A DNA stretch of 5,484 nucleotides from the NCBI GenBank assembly GCA_004283105.1, contig SHLN01000179.1:1-5484 (forward strand), read 5' to 3'. A program made the translations under genes and the position numbers. The stretch is from Acidimicrobiia bacterium. Lineage in GTDB: Bacteria; Actinomycetota; Acidimicrobiia; Spongiisociales; SHLN01. How positions within the stretch are numbered: the stretch's first letter is position 1; each line of letters starts with the position of its first letter. Under the pieces are notes generated by a model. It saw only the letters and a program-made list of their open reading frames with translations. It searched no databases and was not told where the DNA came from. This document shows positions 1 to 5,484 of the stretch, one piece after another.

Positions 1-14
1 CCACGCACCGGCCT

Positions 15-54
15 GCCGGGCGAAGCCCGGCTAAGCAACGCCGAAGGCGTTGCC
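15..54 (-). terminator. Tandem GC-rich hairpins after prs, probable operon terminator
   Basis: Two perfect stem-loops lie back to back just downstream of the prs stop codon. Read on the minus strand, the first (54 to 34) has the 8-bp stem GCAACGCC/GGCGTTGC around a TTC loop, plus a possible outer G-U pair at 54/34. The second (31 to 15) has the 7-bp stem GCCGGGC/GCCCGGC, again with a TTC loop. Only two bases separate them. No T-run follows the second stem, so this is not a classical U-tract terminator; high-GC actinobacteria often use such hairpins without a U-tract. The position, six bases past the stop codon of the last visible gene, supports a transcript-ending or mRNA 3'-stabilising role. 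A dispersed intergenic repeat is the main alternative. The function is inferred; the stems are directly visible. Confidence 0.6.
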
Positions 55-60
55 AGAGCC

Positions 61-1032
61 TTAGAAATTCTCTCCCCGGAATAGTTTGCTGACCGAGGCG
101 TCGTTGAAGATGGCTTCGATGGCCTGGGCGAGCTGGGGAGCAACCGAGAGGACCGAGAGATTGGGGAGCCCCTCGGCAGCGGCCGGCAGCGGCAGGGAGT
201 TCGTAATGACGAGCTCTTCGAGGGCCGAGTTCTTGATCCGGTCGACTGCCGGGTGCGAGAGCACACCGTGGGTGGCCACCGCCCGTACCGTCAAGGCACC
301 GCGCGCCTTGAGGAGCTTGGCGGCGGAGATGAGGGTCCCGGCCGTGTCCACCATGTCGTCCACGATGATGGCGTGACGATCCTCCACCTCGCCGACCACC
401 CACAGCGCCTCGACTTCGTTGCGGAGATCGGTGCGGCGACGCTTGTAGATGAGCGCCATCTCTGAACCCAGTTGTTTGGCGTACTTCTCTGCCAGCTTTA
501 CGCCGCCCGAGTCGGGAGAGACCACGACCGTCGGACCGTTGATGGTGCCCATGAGGTAGTCGGCGAAGCCGTGCAGGGCGGTGAGATGATCGAAGGGTGT
601 CGAGGTGAACCCCTGGATCTGGCCGGTGTGAAGGTCGACGGCCACGATCCGGTCTGCTCCCGCAGCTAGAAACATGTCGGCGACCAGCCGGGCGGTGATC
701 GGCTCACGAGCCCGCACCTTCTTGTCCTGGCGGGCGTATCCGAAGAACGGCACCACTGCCGTGATGCGTTTGGCCGAGGCTCGCTGCAACGCATCGATCA
801 TGATGAGTTGCTCCATGATGTGGTGGTTGATGGGCCGGCAATGACTCTGGATCACGAAGCAATCGGCTCCACGCACGCTCTCGTTGTAGCGAACGTAGAT
901 CTCACCGTTGGCAAAGGATGAGAGCTCGACATCACCGAGGGGTTCTCCGAGGATTTCGGCAACGTCCTCGGCAAGCGGCAGATTGGCCGACCCCGAGAAG
1001 ATCATCAACCTCTTGCTTGATGCGATTTTCAT
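61..1032 (-). CDS. prs: Ribose-phosphate pyrophosphokinase (PRPP synthetase, class I)
   Basis: Makes 5-phosphoribosyl-1-pyrophosphate from ribose 5-phosphate and ATP (releasing AMP) in the cytosol, for purine, pyrimidine, histidine, tryptophan and NAD synthesis; in some actinobacteria also for decaprenyl-phosphoryl-arabinose. The 323 residues match the usual class I length of about 310-330. Visible motifs are FANGEIYVRYNESVRG (40-55), PFFGYARQDKK (95-105, ATP-binding loop), VDLHTGQIQGF (132-142, metal/active site), the flexible-loop lysine and arginines YKRRR (196-200), the PRPP-binding signature VDDMVDTAGT (224-233) and the C-terminal SVSKLF (313-318). All key residues are present and it appears complete. 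The ATG start overlaps the glmU stop by four bases (ATGA), so translation is probably coupled; GAGG lies 11 bases upstream. The stop is TAA, while the other visible protein genes end in TGA. It is the last gene before the tandem hairpins. Confidence 0.97.
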   Translation of the reverse strand: MKIASSKRLMIFSGSANLPLAEDVAEILGEPLGDVELSSFANGEIYVRYNESVRGADCFVIQSHCRPINHHIMEQLIMIDALQRASAKRITAVVPFFGYARQDKKVRAREPITARLVADMFLAAGADRIVAVDLHTGQIQGFTSTPFDHLTALHGFADYLMGTINGPTVVVSPDSGGVKLAEKYAKQLGSEMALIYKRRRTDLRNEVEALWVVGEVEDRHAIIVDDMVDTAGTLISAAKLLKARGALTVRAVATHGVLSHPAVDRIKNSALEELVITNSLPLPAAAEGLPNLSVLSVAPQLAQAIEAIFNDASVSKLFRGENF

Positions 1033-2411
1033 TCGCTCGTGCGCCTCTTTGCCCTGCGTCGTGCAGCGTAGTCCGGGATCTCCTGCTGGTGCGAGCGCTC
1101 GACCCCGAGGGCACCCGGCGAGACGTCTTTCGTAATGGTGGAGCCGGCTCCCGTCCAGGCATCGTCACCGATCTCGACCGGTGCCACGAGCATCGTGTCG
1201 GAACCGATTCGCACTCGATCGCCAATCGTGGTGCGGTGCTTCTCGAAACCGTCGTAGTTGCAGGTGATGGTGCCGGCTCCGATATTTGAGTCCTCTCCGA
1301 TCTCGGCGTCGCCCATGTAGCTGAGATGGGGAACCTTGCTTCCCCGCTGGAGGGTCGTGTTCTTGGTTTCGACGAACGTGCCTGCCTTTGTCTCGGGACC
1401 GAGCACCGTGCCGGGTCGGAGGCTGGCGAAGGGCCCCACCTCGGCCGATTCGCCCACGTCGGCGCCCCGTAACACCGAGTACCACACCCGGGCACCGGGC
1501 CCGATGCTGCTGTCCTCCGCAAACACAGAAGGCCCGACCTGGGCTCCGGCGGCCACCGACGTTGATCCCTGTAGATGCACATCGGGCATGAGCACCACTC
1601 CGGCCGCCAGTTCGACGGTCGAGTCGAGGTAGACACGATCGGGATCGAGCATCGAGACGCCGTCCCGCATCCAGCGCTCATTGAGCCGGGCCCGCAGCAG
1701 GCGACCGACCGCCGCTAGTTGGTCGTGGCTGTTCACTCCCGACACCTCGGGAGCCGGAGCAGCCACCGCGGCAATCGGGGCGCCCTCGCCGGCCAGGATG
1801 CCAATCACGTCGGTGAGGTACATCTCGCCCTGATCGTTGGCGGTGCCGACCTGATTGAGCGCCCGCACCAGCTCGCCACCGGCGAAGGCGTACATCGACA
1901 CGCCAACCTCGTCGATCCGCCGCTGCTCATCGTCGGCGTCTCGTTCCTCGACGATTCCGACTACCTCACCGGCATCGTCCCGAACGATCCGTCCGTAGCC
2001 GGTCGGGTCCGGGAGGTGGGTAGTGAGCAGCGTGATGGACGGCTCTGCCGCATGGTGGGCGTCGATCAATCGGGAAAGCGTCGCTGAGGTGATGAGGGGG
2101 GTATCACCGGGAACCACGATGACGCTGTCTCCCTCGACGTCGCCGAGAGCTTCGAGGGCCACGAGAACCGCATGTCCGGTCCCGTTCTGCTCCTCCTGGA
2201 CAACCGTCGCGACACCGTCGGGAAGCACCGACGCGACGTCTTCGCCCCCGTGCCCGATGACGACGAGAACCTCATCGGGCGAGGCGCCGAGGACCGCATC
2301 CACCACCCAATTGACGAGGGGAGCACCCGCCACCGGATGCAGCACCTTCGGCAGGCTGGATTTCATGCGCGTGCCCTGCCCGGCCGCCAGGACGATGACG
2401 CGGACGCTCAC
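1029..2411 (-). CDS. glmU: Bifunctional GlcN-1-P acetyltransferase / GlcNAc-1-P uridyltransferase
   Basis: Catalyses the last two steps to UDP-GlcNAc, the precursor of peptidoglycan and other glycans: acetylation of glucosamine 1-phosphate, then uridylyl transfer. The 460 residues are close to E. coli GlmU (456), so there is no long C-terminal extension of the mycobacterial kind. The N-terminal uridyltransferase (about 1-230) shows LAAGQGTRM (8-16), PKVLH with Lys22, QNGTGHA (75-81), PGDTPL (101-106) and the metal-binding Asn227 in GVNSHDQL. The C-terminal left-handed beta-helix (about 255-440) shows hexapeptide-type repeats, LRPGT (Arg332), VETKN (Lys350), the acetyltransferase His362 and Tyr365 in PHLSYMGDAEIG, and NYDG (385-388). 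The tail is basic (RRRAKRR). The GTG start at 2411 is preceded by a strong ribosome-binding site. It follows tRNA-Gln and overlaps prs. Confidence 0.97.
   Translation of the reverse strand: MSVRVIVLAAGQGTRMKSSLPKVLHPVAGAPLVNWVVDAVLGASPDEVLVVIGHGGEDVASVLPDGVATVVQEEQNGTGHAVLVALEALGDVEGDSVIVVPGDTPLITSATLSRLIDAHHAAEPSITLLTTHLPDPTGYGRIVRDDAGEVVGIVEERDADDEQRRIDEVGVSMYAFAGGELVRALNQVGTANDQGEMYLTDVIGILAGEGAPIAAVAAPAPEVSGVNSHDQLAAVGRLLRARLNERWMRDGVSMLDPDRVYLDSTVELAAGVVLMPDVHLQGSTSVAAGAQVGPSVFAEDSSIGPGARVWYSVLRGADVGESAEVGPFASLRPGTVLGPETKAGTFVETKNTTLQRGSKVPHLSYMGDAEIGEDSNIGAGTITCNYDGFEKHRTTIGDRVRIGSDTMLVAPVEIGDDAWTGAGSTITKDVSPGALGVERSHQQEIPDYAARRRAKRRTSE
1044..1050 (-). promoter_or_regulatory. Ribosome-binding site of prs
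   Basis: AAAGAGG on the minus strand, inside the last codons of glmU, with 11 bases between it and the prs ATG. The spacing is slightly long, but the ATGA overlap lets a terminating ribosome restart, so a perfect Shine-Dalgarno may not be needed. Confidence 0.55.
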
Positions 2412-2417
2412 TGGTTG

Positions 2418-2427
2418 CTCCTCTTCT
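2418..2427 (-). promoter_or_regulatory. Strong ribosome-binding site of glmU
   Basis: AGAAGAGGAG on the minus strand, ending six bases before the GTG start of glmU. It fixes that start and lies wholly in the 21-base spacer after the tRNA CCA end. After tRNA 3' maturation the glmU mRNA would keep a leader of only about 21 bases, almost all of it this site. Confidence 0.85.
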
Positions 2428-2430
2428 CAA

Positions 2431-2527
2431 ACTGGCTGGGGGGACAGGAATCGAACCCGTACTGCGTGGACCAAAACCACGTGTGCTGCCAGTTACACCA
2501 CCCCCCAATCACTCGGGGCCAGCCAGT
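2431..2527 (-). repeat. Perfect 9-base inverted repeat bracketing tRNA-Gln
   Basis: On the minus strand ACTGGCTGG occurs at 2527-2519, inside the last codons of ispE. Its exact reverse complement CCAGCCAGT occurs at 2439-2431. The second arm covers the last three acceptor bases, the discriminator G, the CCA end and two trailer bases of tRNA-Gln. In the precursor RNA the arms could form nine uninterrupted pairs that enclose the tRNA and would displace only the first three acceptor pairs. Pairing does not extend on either side. The repeat is directly visible; any role in processing is inference, and coincidence in GC-rich sequence is possible. Confidence 0.5.
2433..2507 (-). tRNA. tRNA-Gln (anticodon UUG), CCA encoded
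   Basis: A complete 72-base cloverleaf plus encoded CCA folds by hand. The acceptor is TGGGGGG/CCCCCCA; its weak U1-A72 pair is typical of tRNA-Gln. The D-stem is GTGT/GCAC with G18 G19 in the loop and A14. The anticodon stem is CGTGG/CCACG with loop TTTTGGT, giving anticodon TTG at 34-36, which reads CAA and, by wobble, CAG. The variable region is four bases, and the T-arm is ACGGG-TTCGATT-CCTGT. The A15-U48 tertiary pair is present, and the discriminator base is G73. The gene lies inside the operon, one base after the ispE stop codon and 21 bases before glmU. It has no visible promoter of its own and is presumably cut out of the polycistronic transcript by RNase P and 3' nucleases. Confidence 0.97.
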
Positions 2528-3378
2528 GTACCTGGGACCTCCCGCCACCCTTGCGGCACCGGGACCACCGCATGAGCGGCTCGCGCTCCAGGGCAGTCGA
2601 CGATTGCATCGGCGGCCTCGTCCTCGTCGAGGAAGAAACCGAACAGCGCCGGCCCGCTCCCCGACATCGCCACCGGCCTCCCCCACCGCTCCGAGAGGTC
2701 GGCGCGCCAATCACCGAGCTGTGGCGCGAGCGACTCGGCCGCCGGCAGGAGGTCGTTGCGGAGCGGAACGTAGTCACGCAGGCCAGGAGGCAGCTCCCCA
2801 CCGGGGAAGGACCGGCCCTCCGGCTCTCCCATCTCATCCCACCTCCCGTAGACGGCAGGTGTCGATAGCTCGAAGTTGGGTACGGCGATCCCGAGGGCAT
2901 AATCACCGACCAGCGGCAGCGGGCTCACCTGCTCCCCCCGGCCCTCGAGAATGGCCAGGCCCCCCGACAGACAGAACGGCACGTCGGCGCCGAGCTCCAA
3001 CCCGAGCGCCGGCAGCCGCTCGTCCGGCACACCAAACAGCCGGGATGTGAGCCCGAGACCAGCGGCGGCATCGGCGCTTCCGCCGCCCAGACCGGCCGCA
3101 ATGGCAATCTGCTTGTCGAGGTGAACGGTGAGGGGCCGGATCGACCCGGCCTCGGTGCGAACCGCCTCAATCGCCCGCCATAGGAGATTGGTGTCCTCCG
3201 GTTCGATGCCTTCTGCACTGAAAGCATCGTCCTCGGAGAGCCCAACGGTCACGCGATCGGACCAGGAAACGGACTGAGTCAGGGAGACGAGCGGATGGAA
3301 CCCGTCCGCCCCGCGGGCGGCGACCACGAGTCCCAGATTGACTTTGGCAAATGCATCCGCCGCCCATCGATCAGCCAT
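2509..3378 (-). CDS. ispE: 4-diphosphocytidyl-2-C-methyl-D-erythritol kinase
   Basis: GHMP-family kinase that uses ATP to phosphorylate the 2-hydroxyl of CDP-methylerythritol in the non-mevalonate (MEP) route to isoprenoids, including the polyprenyl carrier for peptidoglycan. With the start chosen here the protein has 289 residues, the normal family length. It shows FAKVNLGL with Lys12, the ATP-binding loop AAGLGGGSADAA (94-105), GADVPFCL with the catalytic Asp132, NDLLPAAE (208-215) and the third GHMP motif MSGSGPALFGFF (238-249). The Pro common just before the glycine loop is Ala here (IAIAAGLGG). An ATG at 3420 would add 14 residues and overlap rsmA by 50 bases; the ATG at 3378 is preferred because GAGG sits six bases upstream and the family begins close to AKVNL. 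It overlaps rsmA by eight bases, and its TGA is one base from tRNA-Gln. Confidence 0.95.
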   Translation of the reverse strand: MADRWAADAFAKVNLGLVVAARGADGFHPLVSLTQSVSWSDRVTVGLSEDDAFSAEGIEPEDTNLLWRAIEAVRTEAGSIRPLTVHLDKQIAIAAGLGGGSADAAAGLGLTSRLFGVPDERLPALGLELGADVPFCLSGGLAILEGRGEQVSPLPLVGDYALGIAVPNFELSTPAVYGRWDEMGEPEGRSFPGGELPPGLRDYVPLRNDLLPAAESLAPQLGDWRADLSERWGRPVAMSGSGPALFGFFLDEDEAADAIVDCPGARAAHAVVPVPQGWREVPGTLAGPE

Positions 3379-4180
3379 CGACAACCTCGGCAAGCGCCAG
3401 GAACCCGGCGACGTCGACATCCTCCGGTCGTAGCTGTGGATCGATGCCGGCCTCGGTGAGGGTCGCCTCCGGATCTGTCAGAGCACCGGCCAGCGAACGG
3501 CGCAGCATCTTGCGGCGTTGACCGAACGCCACCGACGCAAGGGCAGCCGCCCGGCGGGCGTGGGGCGGAGGCTCCCTCCGCACGATCTCGACCACTGCCG
3601 ACTCCACCTCAGGTTGCGGGTAGAACACGGTCGACGGCACCCGGAATGCCGTGGCGGGGCGTCCGTACAGGCGGGCGATGACGCTCGGGATTCCGTACAC
3701 CCGCGAACCCGGCCCCGCCGTCAACCGGTCCGCCACCTCCCGCTGCACCATCACGACGAACCGCTCAGGCTGGGGGCCCCATTGCAGCCAATCCAGCAGC
3801 AGCGTGCTCGAGAGGTAGTACGGAAGGTTGGCGACAACCGTCCAGGAGCCCTCGCCGAGGGTTATCTGAGCGGCATCGGCGAACCGGACTTCCACGTTGC
3901 CGACGGAGGCCAGGACCTCGTCGAGCACCGGCCGGAGGTGCTCGTCGATCTCGTAGGCGACGATTGTGGCACCGGTCGCCGCCAGTGCCCTCGAGAGCGT
4001 TCCGGTCCCTGCTCCGACCTCGATGACCTGATCGCCGGGGCCGACCCGGGCGAAGTCGACGATTTTGTTGATGGTGTTGGGGTCTACGAGGAAGTTCTGA
4101 CCAAGCCGCTTCGTCGGGTTCACTCCATGGCGGCGAAGCAGGCCGATGACTTCGGCTCGGCCCTGGGCGCCATCACGCAT
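3371..4180 (-). CDS. rsmA: 16S rRNA (adenine1518-N6/adenine1519-N6)-dimethyltransferase
   Basis: Also called KsgA. It dimethylates two adjacent adenines in the 3'-terminal helix of 16S rRNA using S-adenosylmethionine, a late 30S assembly step; loss typically gives kasugamycin resistance. The 269 residues are within the family range. Visible elements are the N-terminal LGQNFLVD (26-33), SAM motif I VIEVGAGTGTLS (52-63), the acidic ribose-binding motif YEID (76-79), the catalytic motif NLPYYLSS (118-125), FYPQPEVESAVV (186-197) and FGQRRKMLRRSL (219-230) in the C-terminal rRNA-binding part. All key residues are present. The ATG at 4180 overlaps the tatD stop by eight bases. Only a weak GGAT lies five bases upstream, so initiation probably depends on coupling to tatD. 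Its own stop overlaps the ispE start by eight bases. Confidence 0.96.
   Translation of the reverse strand: MRDGAQGRAEVIGLLRRHGVNPTKRLGQNFLVDPNTINKIVDFARVGPGDQVIEVGAGTGTLSRALAATGATIVAYEIDEHLRPVLDEVLASVGNVEVRFADAAQITLGEGSWTVVANLPYYLSSTLLLDWLQWGPQPERFVVMVQREVADRLTAGPGSRVYGIPSVIARLYGRPATAFRVPSTVFYPQPEVESAVVEIVRREPPPHARRAAALASVAFGQRRKMLRRSLAGALTDPEATLTEAGIDPQLRPEDVDVAGFLALAEVVDG
3385..3390 (-). promoter_or_regulatory. Ribosome-binding site that decides the ispE start
   Basis: CCGAGG on the minus strand, six bases before the ATG at 3378 and inside the 3' end of rsmA. Ideal spacing makes this the best supported start of ispE, rather than the in-frame ATG at 3420. Confidence 0.75.
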
Positions 4181-4919
4181 CGAAGATCCGTACCGCTGCG
4201 GTGGAGGTCAGGCGGGCGACCTCCTCGATGTCCATGCCCCACACCTCGGCAAGCGTCTTGCCGACCAGGACGACCCGGGACGGCTGGTTCTCCTCATCCC
4301 GGAACGGCGGCGGCGTCAGCAGCGGGGTGTCCGTTTCCACCACGGTCCGCTCGGGCGGCGCCTCGACGGCTCCGCGCCGGATCGTGTCGCCGTTCGGAAA
4401 GGTAAGGGGCCCGGCGTAGGAGAACGTGACGCCGAGGTCCCTGAACCGCTTCGTCCAGCGCGGGCCGGCCGTCCAGCAATGAAGGACCGTGCGGGGCCCG
4501 ATCTCCGTCTCCTCGAGCACCTCGAACAGCGACGAGAACGCATCGCGACAGTGCACGATGATCGGTTTGTCGACGGTTAGAGCGATCTCGATCTGCGCCT
4601 TGAGGACGTCGATCTGGACGCCGCGCGGTGACAGACTCCGGTAGAAGTCGAGCCCGATCTCTCCCACGGCATCGGCGCTTCCGGCCAGGTCGGCTATCCG
4701 GTCTGCCTGATCCGCCCACTTTGTCGCGTCGTGCGGATGCAATCCAGCCGACCACCGGAGGCGATCATCCGTCTCGGCCAGCCGCCTCGCCGCTTCCGAC
4801 GACTGAGCATCGACACCCGGCACAACCACCCAGTCCACTCCGGCCTGAGCGGCCCGCGCCAGCGACTCGCTTGGCTCGGCCTCCGCCAGCTGGAGGTGAC
4901 AGTGGGTGTCGACCCACAC
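4173..4919 (-). CDS. tatD: TatD-family metal-dependent hydrolase (3'-5' DNase type)
   Basis: Amidohydrolase-fold TIM-barrel enzyme. Characterised relatives act as 3'-5' exonucleases on DNA or RNA, or as D-aminoacyl-tRNA deacylases; the exact substrate here cannot be read from sequence. The 248 residues fit the family (about 250-265). All expected metal ligands are visible: His6 and His8 in DTHCHL, Glu87 in GEIGLD, His123 in IIVHCRDA, His147 in VLHCWTA and Asp197 in ETDTPLL. The fourth strand reads HCWTAG where many members have HCFSG, and the segment after the last Asp is FRDEENQPSRV rather than the common RGKRNEPxxV. Both are modest variants that leave the ligands intact. The GTG start at 4919 lies 10 bases after metG, with GAGGG overlapping the metG stop. 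A tatD gene directly after metG is a widespread arrangement. Confidence 0.94.
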   Translation of the reverse strand: MWVDTHCHLQLAEAEPSESLARAAQAGVDWVVVPGVDAQSSEAARRLAETDDRLRWSAGLHPHDATKWADQADRIADLAGSADAVGEIGLDFYRSLSPRGVQIDVLKAQIEIALTVDKPIIVHCRDAFSSLFEVLEETEIGPRTVLHCWTAGPRWTKRFRDLGVTFSYAGPLTFPNGDTIRRGAVEAPPERTVVETDTPLLTPPPFRDEENQPSRVVLVGKTLAEVWGMDIEEVARLTSTAAVRIFDA

Positions 4920-4926
4920 GGGTGAG

Positions 4927-4931
4927 CCCTC
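4927..4931 (-). promoter_or_regulatory. Ribosome-binding site of tatD, overlapping the metG stop
   Basis: GAGGG on the minus strand, seven bases before the GTG start. Its first two bases are the last two of the metG TGA codon, so ribosomes finishing metG are released on the tatD initiation site. Confidence 0.7.
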
Positions 4932-5484
4932 AGCCTTCTTCGATGCGAGGGAAGAGCGGTTCTCCGCGATTCACCGTCACCGGAGGGAACGTCCCGAACA
5001 CCGCCGTCTCGGTGTACGGAGCGGAGTCGGGCCTGCCTGCCAGGCCAAGTTGATCCCACAATCGAGCGGCCGCATTCGGCATGACGGGAGAGATGAGAAT
5101 CGCCCCGACTCGCAGCGCCTCCAGCAGGGCATTCAGGACTTGGTCGAGGCGCTCGGCGCTCGCCGGGTCCTTGGCCAGCGCCCACGGGGCGTTTTCCTCC
5201 ACGTAGGCGTTGGCGGCCCCGAACAGACGCCACACCCCGAGCAGGGCGTCGTTGAACCCGAAGGTCCGGAACCCGTTGAGCGACTCGAGGGCGCCGGCGG
5301 CGGCGGCCTGAAGCTTGCGATCCGAGTCCTCATTACCGGCCACAGCCGGAACCGATCCATCGCGGTACCGCTCGACCATGTTGAGCACCCGGTTGGCGAG
5401 GTTGCCGAGATCATTGGCGAGGTCGGCGTTGTATCGGTCGACCATGCCCTCCCACGAGAAGTTCCCGTCCGGGCCGAATGAAAC
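4930..5484 (-). CDS. metG: Methionyl-tRNA synthetase, C-terminal part (5' end outside window)
   Basis: MetRS charges tRNA-Met and initiator tRNA with methionine. Only the last 184 residues are present; the open frame runs off the window edge at 5484, so the Met at 5445 is internal and not a start. The catalytic HIGH and KMSKS region lies outside. The visible part is the helical anticodon-binding domain: SFGPDGNFSWEG at the edge, DRYNADLANDLGNL (about 16-29), ENAPWALAKD (97-106), ISPVMPNAA (131-139) and LWDQLGL (142-148). The protein ends at PLFPRIEEG, where the short MetRS form stops, so it lacks the extra C-terminal tRNA-binding domain (Trbp111-like) found in E. coli and Bacillus MetRS. It is the first visible gene of the operon, 10 bases before tatD. 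Confidence 0.95.
   Translation of the reverse strand, partial: VSFGPDGNFSWEGMVDRYNADLANDLGNLANRVLNMVERYRDGSVPAVAGNEDSDRKLQAAAAGALESLNGFRTFGFNDALLGVWRLFGAANAYVEENAPWALAKDPASAERLDQVLNALLEALRVGAILISPVMPNAAARLWDQLGLAGRPDSAPYTETAVFGTFPPVTVNRGEPLFPRIEEG

Noticed and set aside
932..1681. 249-codon minus-strand open frame inside glmU and prs
   Set aside because: Out of frame with both real genes, Arg/Ser/Pro-rich, and would need to overlap two complete conserved enzymes.
2425..2430. TTGAGA before glmU as a -35 promoter box
   Set aside because: Any matching -10 would fall inside the glmU coding region, and the bases overlap the ribosome-binding region; an isolated hexamer is not support for a promoter.
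2433..2507. tRNA-Gln as an integration site for a mobile element
   Set aside because: No integrase, no duplicated tRNA 3' fragment in the window, and the flanking genes form the expected housekeeping order.
2023..3050. Long plus-strand open frames (281 and 292 codons) opposite glmU, the tRNA and ispE
   Set aside because: They run antisense through well-recognised genes and across the tRNA, have Arg/Pro/Ser-rich composition typical of GC-rich shadow frames, and show no known motif.
3379..3420. Longer ispE start at 3420
   Set aside because: It adds 14 unconserved residues and extends the overlap with rsmA to 50 bases; the ATG at 3378 has a well-placed GAGG and matches the family N-terminus.
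3518..4405. 295-codon plus-strand open frame opposite rsmA and tatD
   Set aside because: Shadow of the minus-strand genes, rich in Arg, Gly, His and Pro with no domain signature; the minus-strand reading is strongly supported by motifs.
4906..5481. 191-codon plus-strand open frame opposite metG
   Set aside because: Antisense to a clear MetRS C-terminal domain; no motif or convincing ribosome-binding site of its own.

Overview
The window is a compact, high-GC (roughly 60-65% by eye) bacterial housekeeping operon read entirely from the minus strand. In transcription order it holds the 3' end of metG (methionyl-tRNA synthetase), tatD (metal-dependent DNase/deacylase), rsmA/ksgA (16S rRNA dimethyladenosine transferase), ispE (isoprenoid kinase), a tRNA-Gln(UUG) gene, glmU (bifunctional UDP-GlcNAc synthesis) and prs (PRPP synthetase). 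A pair of tandem hairpins lies just past prs, at the window edge. The order metG-tatD-rsmA-ispE with glmU-prs close by, together with the GC content and protein flavour, points to an actinobacterium. No resuscitation-promoting factor (rpfB) sits between tatD and rsmA, which argues against a typical mycobacterial or corynebacterial genome and fits a deeper lineage such as Acidimicrobiia. That placement is inference, not proof.

Layout from high to low coordinates: metG ends at 4930 and its stop codon lies inside the ribosome-binding site of tatD (GTG start at 4919). tatD and rsmA overlap by 8 bases, and rsmA and ispE overlap by 8 bases. The ispE stop codon is one base from the 5' end of tRNA-Gln (2507-2433, CCA encoded). 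Only 21 bases separate the CCA end from the GTG start of glmU, and they carry a strong ribosome-binding site. glmU and prs overlap by four bases (ATGA). The last 60 bases hold two GC-rich hairpins with UUC loops, a likely transcript end. There is no gene-free stretch longer than 60 bases and no internal promoter that I can support; the operon promoter is probably upstream of metG, outside the window.

The genes share core growth functions: translation (MetRS, tRNA-Gln, RsmA), envelope precursors (IspE for isoprenoid carriers, GlmU for UDP-GlcNAc) and nucleotide supply (Prs). I see no novel defence, mobile or secondary-metabolism system. The most unusual point is the tRNA embedded between two protein genes with almost no spacer, flanked by a perfect 9-base inverted repeat that could pair the end of ispE with the tRNA 3' end.
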